Positions 10,423 through 21,188 of a stretch of DNA of 64,000 nt are shown piece by piece. Under the pieces are notes generated by a model. That model was not told the origin of the DNA. It ran no database searches and saw only the letters and a list, made by a program, of their open reading frames with translations. This DNA comes from Brachypodius melanocephalos (lineage: Eukaryota > Chordata > Aves > Passeriformes > Pycnonotidae), in the NCBI GenBank assembly GCA_013398615.1, contig VZSR01003807.1:37435792-37499791 (forward strand), read 5' to 3'. Each line of letters starts with the position of its first letter. The stretch's first letter is position 1. Made by a program: the position numbers and the translations under genes.

Positions 10423-13400
10423 CTTCCTCCCACCTGAGAGCACCATGTGGCACAAAGCAGTGCTGGACAGGCCGTGTCACCACTGAGGTTTTGTGGCTTG
10501 TTGATTACCTGACCTTTCTTACTCTGCAGGAAGTGAGTTAGCCTCAAGGATGCCACTGAGTTGGCTTCACACCTAGATCGTTCTGCTTTTATAATTGGAA
10601 AGGGGAGGTGCAGCTTGGCTCTTCAACTGAAACAGTTGAGATCTGGAGATTCTTGAAGGGCTTTGTTGGCCTTGTGTGCTGGGCCAAACAGCCTCTCACA
10701 CACAACAGTGCAAAGCTCCAGCAATGGACATTGTTCGTGTCTAAATTGTTCTTCTCATCTAAATTAGCTGAGGAGACTTCTTTATCTGCCACAGGCGTTG
10801 GAAGTACTGGAGATGGGCCTGAGGCATTGATTCTGGTGAGAAGTAAAGCATGGATCTGACGGACACTGAATTGGAATGGATACGTTTTGCAGTCTTCTAG
10901 GCTGCACAAGTTGACGTGTGTTGATGGCTTCACACTCTTCACGTTGCCAGCTCTTGTTGAGGAATTGGGGAGGGAATGTGTCACAGCACTGAGAGCCCTG
11001 TCTGAACTGAACAAAATCATTTCTCATAGCCGGCCAGCGCTGTCTTAACCTGTTTTAAGGTGGGCACCTCACATAATCTGAAAAATGAGAAACACTGGTG
11101 CTTTGCACGAACTTAAATTGGGTGTAACAGTCTTTTGACTGGAAGATACTTCCAGCAGACCCGTAAATATGCCTCTCAGTCTTGCACTGACCCAGCTGTA
11201 ACTCAATATCCCATACCCATTAGCTTATCTTGTATGACCATGGGATTGATTTGATGTTGTCTTTTTTTGGTCACAAAAGACAAATGACACTACCTACTTC
11301 CTGCAAAACAGTTGAAAGCTGAGGCGTATGGTGAAAAGAATACTAAATCAGAGCTGAGAAGAAGAGGTTCCTCCAGGGCTGCAGAAATGTTAATCTGGAA
11401 GTGCAGACATTCATAGTGATAGCACTGAATGTGCAACATTTTGGAGACAGGCCTGGGAATCTGGTCCAAAAATGACCACATTTTGGGTATAGCCCTGAAC
11501 CCAAATAGTATGTTTGTAGTTTTCCATACAAGTAGATATCTTGTTTGCGACGTGTAAGCCTAAAACATTTCAAGTTTCTTGACTTTTATTGTGCAGAAAA
11601 CCCATTCTGTTACAAGCAGAAGAAGAGAAAACTCAGCTTTTCCATTTAAGGCTTAGTGTAATACCAGGAAAATCTGGTTTGCATGTATCCCTCACTACCA
11701 AACCACCTATAACACCAGTACTAGTCGACTGACTAGTAACTAGTAGTTTCTATGCAAATGCTAGAAACAGTGGCATGAAGACCTATTTGTTCCTTCTCAA
11801 TCACTTGATATATCTGCAGGATCTAAAATACCTTCTCTTCCAGGTGACTCTGTCCTATACTGTGCTGTTTGCAATTATTTTCATTTAAGTGTGAACCACA
11901 ATAGCCCAATTGATAGTCTGTCCTTGCTTTAGCTTCCTGTATTGTTTCTGCCTTGACCAGGGAGTGTTTTGAATTGAGCCCAGGCCAGGAAGGAATGACA
12001 AAGGGAGTATGGGTTTCTCTCTCATGCCAAAGGTTAGCACTTGGAGAGGGTAGGGTAAGTGTTGTTTGTTTTGTTCTCCTCAGGATCAAGTGGAAAGTAG
12101 CCTCTCCTTCAGTTGTGCTACCCTGAAGAGGACTTGCACTTATGCCTCCAGGGGCCTTGTGCAAGGGAGGACTCCTGTCTTTAATCATGACTCACAGGCA
12201 GTTAATTGCTAAGCTTATAAGCTTAGAGACCCAGAAAAGAATTATTAAGTAGAAGGAATGACCACAAACAGTGGTGAATAACAAAGGAGTTATTTTTTTC
12301 TTGACAACAGTGAGAAAGTGATGACAGCAACTGATCAAGCATGACAATGGCCTGAGAAAGAGGAAAGGAATAAAGAGCAACAACAAGGCCGTGTTTTTCA
12401 TCCTGGATTTGACTCCTGACAGAAGTTACACTGTAGTGGATGGAGCTCATGGAAGAGAAGAGTTGGTGCTTGATGGAGACAGAAGAAAGAGATTGTGCAG
12501 AGAAGAGGTTCTTTTCAGATACCTGTTTTCTTCATGGACATGTGGAGGAGACTATGTGACAGTGGAAGAATGTGAATATAAGAGAGGAGGCTTACATTGC
12601 AGAAGAAGAAACATTGACTCCAATTCTAAATATGGTCAGGTGACCCACTTGCTCTTAAAACAGAAAATACAGAGAAGAGAGAAGCAGATGAGGAAGATGC
12701 ATGTGTTAGGAAGGACAATTAAAAGGAAGGGTGAAAAAAATGAACTCAACCGAAACAGTACAAGGAACCAAGATTGTGAAGATGGTGGGAAAGAACTAAA
12801 AAAGGATGGAAGCTTGGAAGGGAAAGAACCTGACTTTTACACCAGTTCAAAGACAGAAATTTTTGTTAAGGGGACCTGAAAGGATTATTACTTGGATGTG
12901 CTAGAAATAAAGATTTATGATAAGGGCTTGTAGCAGTAAGTATTCCTCACTATCAGAAATTTCTTTGGGGTTCAATTACATTCTTGCCACTTCCTTGACT
13001 GATTCATTGTTTCCACAATGTGGTGTTTTCCTAGCTTCATACTTCGATTCTCACGTCTCAAATAAAGCTGTCATTTAGAAGACGCACATCAGAAACTCTT
13101 TATGTTTTGGGATGTGGGGCCTGCTTAGAAATGCATAAGAGATAAAGGAGCCTTCATGAACTAAAGTCCCCCATATGTGGGTTATTTACCTATGAGTTGT
13201 TTGAAACAGCTTTAAATACAGAAAAAAATTAGTCTCTCAGTATTTGATTTTAGGTAGTGGAAGAGGGAAATTGAGCAAATAGTGCAAGAAGTATCAGAGA
13301 TTAGGACGATGACAGCAAAGAGAGAGGGTTGGAATAGTGATGACAGTGTAGCTTAGACTATGTAGCTGGTAGTTGGGAGGAGGACTACCTCTTCCAGGGA

Positions 13401-14239
13401 GAATGTCATGTTAGCAAGAAACAGCTGTGATATTTGTATATCGCTGGAACTCTGGCAGCAAAACTAGATCTTTTAGGGATAACAGAAGATATGACAGAAT
13501 AAAGATTAGGATGCGATCACACAAATATTAAAACACTCATGGTATTCAGGAAGCTAAGGGGATTAATGGAGGATTAGAATTTGCAGCATGATAGATATTA
13601 AAGAAACGAACAGCGACAGGACAAATAAAATGGAACTTGTTATTGGGAAGATGTGTCAAAGAGTTTCTGTTAGACAGTATGAAGATGTGCTGGAGATGTT
13701 TGGCTTCAAGTCTGGAGAGAAATAGTTTTTGAAAGATTAATTAGGAAAAATACTACTTGGAACAAAAGTAGGTTGATAGCTAAGGTTCTTAATTTCAAAG
13801 GTCAAACTTTGATAAATTAAGGGAATGAGCTGGTGATGACAAATGCATCTAGGTGGTTGAGGACTTGCATGTGCAAAAAGTTTGGCAGCTGCCAAATCTC
13901 TCTGAAAAAACATATCTGTAATTCAAATCTCAAACAAGAACAACTGTCAGTCCCAGCTTGATAAATAGCCACTTCAGAAGGGTTATTGGGAACAATCAAA
14001 AGCTTGAAAGGAATGGAACAAAATGATTAATTGAAAAATATTAAGAAGGCTAAGAATAAAGTGAGAATTCTGAGAATCTCAACTTCCTTTACAAAGGAAA
14101 TTAAAGCAGGCGCTAATGAGAAAGAAAAACGAATGTTTCCACATTTGAGATAAAAGCAAAAAACCTATCACATACCCATCTGAAACATCAGAAGATCTTT
14201 ATTCATCCAGAAATTTCCATTAATGATGTAGGGGAAAAA
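10423..14239. other. Intergenic, no gene recognised
   Basis: Mostly unique-looking AT-rich DNA between the divergent ZNF292 and CGA promoters. The longest open frame is 12391-12879 (plus, 162 codons). It is dominated by Lys/Arg/Glu because the DNA is purine-rich, and has no known domain, so I do not call it a gene. A small palindromic cluster of CTAG/ACTAGT words lies near 11719-11745. Nothing else is supportable. Confidence 0.6.
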
Positions 14240-14790
14240 ATGAGCTATAATAATGAAATGTGCTGATGATACAAAATAGTGAGACAATTTCAATATGAGA
14301 AGGATCAAGGCTAGATGACCTTCAGAACCTTAATAACAGAATGGATTGATTTTAATAACACAACATGCAAGGAGACTGATAACAATACTTTCTGCTGGGG
14401 AAGAACATCATTAGTTGGAGGTAAGAGTGAGTAGCACGTGCTTGTTGTGTTAGTTGAGGATGACCAACTCATAGATATAATCCAGCTGCAAAATAAGTTA
14501 CTAAAATCACATGACATGCCAGGTCAGCTATTTTCATTAGATACTGCAGATAAAAACATTGGTCTCATTTAATCTGAAACGATTTATGTGATTCTGGTCA
14601 CTATTATTCAGAAAAGATGAGATTGCACTGCAGGAGGTACAGAAAAGGACTCAAAGAAAGATCAGTAAAATGGAGAATCTGCTTCATGAGAGGAGAATAA
14701 AAATGGTTCATTTAGGTTAGTGAAACAAAAGGTGAAAAGTGTAATTTCAGTCTGGAAACAGTAAAAGTGAGCGTTAGTTAGGACAAAAGC
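14240..14790 (+). mobile_element. Old, strongly decayed CR1/L3-type LINE remnant
   Basis: Word order resembles the 3' part of CR1/L3 LINEs: GTGCTGATGATACAAAATAG near 14260 (target GATGATACNAAA...), CTAGATGACCTTCAGAACCT near 14312, then TGATTCTGGTCACTATTATTCAGAAAAGATGAGATTGCACTGCAGGAGGTACAG split across 14590-14643, and ACTCAAAGAAAGATCAGTAAAATGG near 14650. The copy is full of substitutions and indels and carries no open frame. Boundaries are approximate and the family assignment is from remembered consensus features. Confidence 0.55.
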
Positions 14791-17229
14791 TGTTCAAGCT
14801 GAAGGATGGTACTGTGTGAAGAAAAATGCATTAACTGATTATTGAACATGTTGAAAGAGACATAGCTATCATGTTAGACAATAAATAGTACTATTCCTGA
14901 GGCATGTAACTGTTCCTTCACAAGGTTACAAGAGAAACTTCATGAAAATAGTAGAATGGTAGATTTGCGAAAAGGGAGCTGATAATGAAAATGAATTGCA
15001 AATAAAACATAAACGCCAAAAGCGGCAAGAAAATTAATCTTGTGCAGTCACATCTTCCTTCATGATACTGCTGCCTTTTGTCAAGGCTGGGCCCACATTC
15101 ACCTATATTCAAAATCACTGATATAGGTCTATGTATTATTACTCAGTAATCAATGTGACGTAAATGTCTGACAGCAAGAAATAAAACAGCTGAGCAGAGC
15201 CTGGTCTTAAGTTGTCTTTGCATAAGCTGGGGGAAGAAATGGAAAACGTTTTTGCAATATCCATTTTCAGGTTGCAGAAAGGAGCAAATTAATGATGAGG
15301 GAGGACAGCACATCCAGGAAAACACAGCCTGGATTATGGCTTGAGATGGTTTTTCAGAAGGAAGACTTACAAAATATATTCAGAGCTATCTTAAAAGCAA
15401 GGGAGTGGATATGTTCTCATTTTACATAATTTAATACAAACCACAGTGCTAATACCTGTAATTAATGGTGCCTTTCTTCCTTCCCAATTGTGTTTTCTGT
15501 TTATTATTTTCCTTTGTTAGCTTCCCAGTGCACACTGCCTGAATTCTCAATAGTTTAATTCTCATTAAGAGAATCCAGCAGAGATTAAGAGAATCTTGCT
15601 ATACTTTAACAAATTATTAAGAGAAAGAAAGTATGTCCTGGAGATGGGTGTGTTTTCCCATCACTGCATTCTTTTCTTCATTCTCTTCCCCATGTAGGGA
15701 AGAGATTTTGGTTTGATTTTGGTTGATTTGGTTTTTCAATTAGGAGAATTCCACATAAATACTTTTTTTGTTGTTGTTGTTGATTACTTTAATTTTGTGT
15801 CTAAGAACTGAATCTTTTTAGTCAGTGTGGAAGAAAGGGATTGGGCACCAGGATAGGGCAGGTCTTGTGAACGAGTTGGGGAGGGAGAGGAGAGCGAATA
15901 TTTAAAATAAAAACTGATTATTCTGCTGATAGGTAAAGGACGATACTTGTAGGTGCAAGGTCAGTTAAAAGAACATTTTGTTTTTCATGTTGGTCTGCAT
16001 TCCTGATTCTTCATGATTTAGCTGTTTTATAACCAGTTAATTACTTAGTAGCGACACCCAGCTCTTTGCTATGATAAAGCATAAAACTGCTTCTCAAGAA
16101 CATGTTTTACGGCAACACATTTATTTTTAAAAAAATATTTCATTGAATTTTCCAGCAAATTAACATTGAAAACCTTCAATAAAATATAGATCCCTGTGTC
16201 AATAGAAGGAAAAAGTGGTACAACCTGCATATGGCAGAAGGAGGAGGTAGAGGGCTGGACTTCAAGAAGGGGCAGTATAAATGTTCTGTAATCCCTTACC
16301 ATACTATGACTGATGATGAACTATATGTGCTGCCTGTTACAGCCATATTGATTGTAATCAGATGATAAAATCATTGCACAGAAAAGGAAACCACTGCAGT
16401 GAAAATGAAAAGATAGACATTTAATGAATTCTTGATTAAAAATGATTTCTTGGAATTAAATCAAAACCTCATTCTTATAGCTGAGTTAGTCATGGGAACA
16501 ACAAAATGCTGAAAAAATATAACCAGTTAAAAATTTGTTTCAAACTGTGTGTTTATCTTCAACAGCCATCCCACACTTTTCATTTACATTCCTTATGCTA
16601 CAAATTTTCCTCACTCAGAGCCTTAGATTTACTTACAATTAATCCACTGGTATAGTGATGGAGATTCTTGCTGGAATGCATTAACTTCCTCTTTTAAATC
16701 CTCCCTCAGGCAAACCTCTTGAAAAATATTTCCTTTGTCTAGTACACACAGTTTAGTAGCTCCTTTCTTATAGTGAGATAGCAATTCTTTTGCAGTGATT
16801 TATGCATACTATTCAAATACAAAACCTGCATTAAATTATGTTACATTAAAAGATCTGAGACGTGCATGCCGTTACTTAGGCACCATTGTGCAAGGAAAAA
16901 CGAGGGTCTGATCCTATTGCCGTCCAAGCCCATGCTTACAGAAAGAGGAAATCATTGTGATGTGGACTGGCAACCATGTAGCAATACTGGGTAACTTTTG
17001 GCAAAAAGGCCTTCCAATTCACTGATGACCGTGTACACCTTTAGTATTTTTATTAATCATACAAACAAAGTTGTGCGGCATTTCGAAAGAAGCAGGCTCA
17101 GGACTTCTGGAGGGAAGATTTCACAGCCTCTAAAATAGCTTGTTTAAATGCTTTGCAATCTGAACTGTTTTACTGAATTCATAGTGTTTGACTTAAATCC
17201 CTGCTGGAAATTCGTCTGATCTTTGTTCT
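14791..17229. other. Intergenic, no gene recognised
   Basis: AT-rich DNA with only short open frames, all under 80 codons. A TTGTTGTTGTTG run lies at about 15769-15781 and an A-run with AT-rich words at 16129-16140. No promoter, RNA gene or repeat family is recognised. Confidence 0.55.
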
Positions 17230-18230
17230 TCCTCTAGTTGTCAAGGTGGAACAATAGCCACCAAATCTTTTATGGCAGCTTACTACATTTTTGAGTGCCA
17301 CTATAATACCTCTCCTTGAGCTCTTTATTTCGCAATTTACTGCCCTATTTCTAAGCCACATAAACCTCATTCCTTCAGCTTTCCTCACAGCTGGTATTTC
17401 CTACTTTCCTTGCTGTCATATGTGTCCCTCACCCTCAGTGATGGACTACAATTTTTATTTCTTTGAGCACAGTGTCCAACTCAGTTTTGCATTTGCTGGG
17501 ACTTTGCCAGAGCTGAGTTAAATGGAATGATTACTCTTTGTGTCATCTATTACATTGTTGGCTCTAATTTGTGATCTCCCCCATTGTTTTCTGCCTACAC
17601 AGTCGTTTCCTATTCTATATTTAACTTTCTGCCCTCATTAGATTTCTCTTTCCAAAAGTGTTGTCTGGCTTGTATTTTGTCTGATTGATTTTAGGCTGAT
17701 TTTTCAAGACCTATTTTTAGTGCTGTTTCCATCTTTCAAAGCATTTTGCCACTTTACCCAAGCTGGTGTCACTGCCAAACTGTGTCAGTGCGCTCACATG
17801 CCATCACCCAGGCTGCTAATGGATGCGGGGTATAAAACTGTTCCCAGGATGACGCACTGTGGGACTCCTCCTGAGAAAGCTTCCCAGAATGACAACAAAC
17901 CATCAATTACTGCACTTCGAGAACAATTTTACAAATGTTGTGCACCTACAGGGTTGCTACTTATCTCTGGAATGCACTGACGTGGCTTACTTAGTAAAAT
18001 GCTGTGTGGAACAATGTCAAAAGCTTGTCATTGTCATGATGCATCATATCTGCTATTTGCACTTATTTGTTAGAGCAATTATCCTGTCAGAGAATGAGAT
18101 TAGCATCAATTGATACAATTTTTCTCATGACTAACCCATTTCAACTGGTTTTTAATAATTATCATAATCTTCCAGATATTTACAAAATTTTTATTTAATA
18201 AATTGTTCCATTTCAAGGGATAAAAGGTTG
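17230..18230 (-). mobile_element. Ancient CR1/L3-type LINE remnant, inverted
   Basis: The plus strand resembles the complement of a CR1 3' half. Landmarks in order: CTTCAGCTTTCCTCACAGCT near 17377, AAGCTGGTGTCACTGCCAAA near 17760, a GGGACTCCTCCTGAG block near 17861 (CR1-type ...CTGAGGNACNCC...), GTGTGGAACAATGTCAAAAG near 18004, and GACTAACCCATTTCAACTGG near 18130. Identity is low and several stretches are missing, so this insertion is much older than the CR1 tails at 1, 10311 or 47551. The open frames at 17291-17521 and 17720-17980 lie inside it and are not genes. Borders are approximate. Confidence 0.65.
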
Positions 18231-18479
18231 ACAATATAAAATGCTCTGTGTTCTCTATTCTCTCTTCTAGAAATAAGTATTGCCTTTATACTTTTCTATA
18301 GTTTGCACCTTACTTGCTTGCTGTTGTTTCTTGAAAATTGTCATTAATGATTCAAACATCACTTCAGTTAGTTCTCTGAACATTCATGATTAATTTTGTC
18401 ACACCTCACTAACTTAGCCTCCTCTAACTATTTTCTCCCCCCTAAATACCGTGGGATCAATGGTTGGACTCTCTAAGCT

Positions 18480-19080
18480 CGTAGTTGACAATCCCAGTAC
18501 CATTCTGCAGCGGGTGTGCTTAGTGTCAAAGAACTTTTGTAATCAGCAAAGCGTGCGTGCTCATGTACACCCCGCTCAGCCAACCTGTGCGTACATGATT
18601 AAATGCCTCTGAAATCGCTGGGACTTGCGACATTACCCAAGTTAATGAGACTTCACACCATCGCCTGCGCTGCAAACAGCTGCAGACTGCTCGCTTGGGG
18701 TCCTGGTGTGATGCCCTACCCTGAACTGTGTTTGAATGTCTGCTTGCTGTTGGAAATTATCTCTGTGCACACCGGGATGGTTGGGAAGAGCGCAGAGGTG
18801 AGCGGAGTCACGGCTGGGTGTGGCGAGGTGTTGAACTCCGGGCGTGCTCCAGCCTTGCCTCGAGCACCGAGTCTTGGCTTTGGCCGCGGGCACATCGATC
18901 GTGTGAGCCCCACCCCGAGCGGGGAAACGCGGGCGGAGACGCCTGAAACGTGCTGATCCTGACTACAGCAGCAATCCAGCGGCACCGGGTGTTGCTGTGA
19001 CTCCGATGACAAGCCTTGCTTCTGAGCTGAACGCAGTGATTCGGATGTGGCAGCACGTTGCCGTGTCTCTACTCCTTTTG
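18480..19080. promoter_or_regulatory. Weak CpG-rich patch in the ZNF292-CGA intergenic region
   Basis: About 600 bases stand out from the AT-rich surroundings by GC content and by frequent CpG, for example CGAGCACCGAG, GGCCGCGGGCACATCGATCG near 18880-18900 and GAAACGCGGGCGGAGACGCC near 18924. Overlapping open frames on both strands (18603-18956 plus, 18716-19111 minus) are what GC-rich DNA gives by chance and encode no recognised domain. The patch is about 9.5 kb upstream of the CGA start. It could be an enhancer, the promoter of an unannotated non-coding transcript, or simply an isochore island. Confidence 0.4.
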
Positions 19081-20640
19081 CGACTGAACTGGTGTGTTGA
19101 TATGGGACCATATCACAGCAGTGGATATCCTGGGGCCGTTTGGTGCCTGCAGAATGCCTCTCTGATACCTATCTTGGCGTTTTAAAACATGTTTTCAGAA
19201 CCTTGGTGTCTGTAGTGATGCTCTGACAAAAACTGTGGTGGTTGAAATGGGGAATAAATAGAGCAAATTTAGGTGGGCTGCTAAAAGTTAAGGCTTTGGT
19301 ATTTTGGGGCTTGTTGTGAGCCTTATCTGGCCAAATGTAAGAATCTGTAGTGCAGCTGTACATGCTTACATCTGAGATAGATGTCTAGGTTCTCCTTATA
19401 ACTAAGGAGAGTGGCCAATTTATCATGGCTTGAGATAGTTGCCAAAATAAGGCTAAAAGTGCCTTTTCCCTGCTTTTGATTCTGAGGGAATCTAGAAAGT
19501 CAGTTCAGCTGTCTGTCTGGCATTGCAGTTGCCTCTGTCTGATAAGACATATCTCAGGCTCATTCAAGTAAACTTTGCAGATTATGTGTAGCCATACCTT
19601 CAAAGATACATTCCAAATGTGGTAAATAATGAAAGTATCAGTTCATATCCATGCATATTTCCCCCCCCGTCCCCAATTTCCTTCCCCACTCTTTCCTCTG
19701 CATTCAATTTTATTTTCTTAAACTTTAATTTGCTAGACTGATGAATCACTTACTCCATGGTTAGCACTTTCTCATTCCTCATTTGTAGCTGGCACTGATC
19801 ACAACTTTGTATGTAGGATTTGGTTGAGTGGGAGGGAAAGCATGTGCATAGGATTCATATTTCCTCTTGGAAACATTGCTAGACCACCACCCAGAAACTT
19901 GTTACCCAGTACTAGCTCACAGACAGCAAGATGAGGAAGTCCAACGTAAACTGATGGTAGTCACAGAGGTTTTGTACAACCCAGGAAACTGAACCCATCA
20001 CTCACTACATTCCCTGTCCTGCCTGTTTGCACTGAGCAATTCTGCAAGTTGTGTTCTGAGGAATAATAATCATAAGTTTGTGAGTACTAATTCATTATTT
20101 GCTTAATATGGGTTTTAAAAGCATACTGCTATGGATGTCAGTCTGAAAAAATTCCCAAGAATGTTTCTTCCTCTGTTTTCACTGTACATTAAAGCAGCAT
20201 TGGTAGAAGACTTGAAGCAAACGGCCAGGAAACTGTTAAAACACAAAGATATTGGCACTGAGCTTTACTTTTCCCCATCAGAGTGAGCTGATTTCACACA
20301 CACAACCCTTTAAACCAATAAATCAATGGTAAACTTGTGACCTTATTTGCTGTAATGAATCACTTGTATTGCCATGTTCTGCAGCATATCAAACAGCAGC
20401 AAATCTGGTTTCACTGGCCAGTGCACCCTGCCTGGTTCAGTGCTGCAGTGAAGCTCTCTTTAAATTAAAAATGTATGTTTCCGCTTGACAAGGCATATCA
20501 AATGTTAACATTTGTTCCCTAGTCATGCTTTACTTGGTAGTATTTGGTCCTAGCCAGTAGAAGTAGCAAAGCTGTACTATCTCTGAATTTCTCGCCTAAT
20601 AATACAGCTTTTAAAATGTTTTTAAAAAACTACCAACAAC
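19081..20640. other. Intergenic, no gene recognised
   Basis: AT-rich unique sequence with a C8 run near 19663-19670 and short chance frames only. I see no gene, repeat family or regulatory element that can be supported. Confidence 0.55.
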
Positions 20641-20659
20641 TGTAAAAGATATTAGCAGG

Positions 20660-21188
20660 AAAAAAAAAAAAAAAACACACAGTCAATTAACAAGTGGTGA
20701 CATTTAAATGTTTTTATTAGCTTGCTAGCCAAAAGGTCTGACTGCCTTCTTGGAGTAGCATGTAGTGCAGTCTCAGGTGTCAACATTGTGAAGCTGGAGC
20801 TGAAGGTTTACTGTAGAGATTTTGTGTGGCACTTGCCAGTATGACTTTTTGCCAGCCTGTGAGTATCTGCCTCCACCAAAGACTCTACAAGCTGACAATC
20901 CTCAATATGTATCTCTATGAATTCAAACCTGATATTGTTAAATGCATTTTGTGTTAGTCTGTGGAGTTCTCTATGCCTATCAGACATCAGTCCTGGTGAA
21001 GTTACTCCTACCTGTGAATAACTCTCTCGGGAGGTGATTATGTTCCTGAAAGTCTGCTGCACTTGCAGCACCATCCTTTCAAAGGACACAGAGCACTCCC
21101 TCCTCAGTATCAAGCAAGCAGAGTGTTGGTCTGTAGTTGTTATACTGTCTAGGACCATACATGATGGATAAAAATAATTTGAATACAA
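20660..21188 (-). other. Unrecognised 126-codon open frame with downstream AATAAA
   Basis: On the minus strand a frame from 21188 to 20808 encodes 126 residues without obvious low complexity, including QVQQTFRNIITSRESYSQVG and HIEDCQLVESLVEADTHRLA. About 90 bases past its stop is AATAAA (complement at 20713-20718), and a 16-base T tract (A16 on the plus strand, 20660-20675) follows about 40 bases later. That layout could be a terminal exon, a decayed retrocopy or a fragment of an unclassified transposable element. I do not recognise the protein, see no signal peptide or membrane segment, and find no convincing upstream exon. The length alone is compatible with chance. Confidence 0.25.

Noticed and set aside
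12391..12879. 162-codon plus-strand frame in the ZNF292-CGA interval
   Set aside because: Lys/Arg/Glu-biased from purine-rich DNA, no domain, no splice or promoter context. A codon-level conservation test could reopen it.
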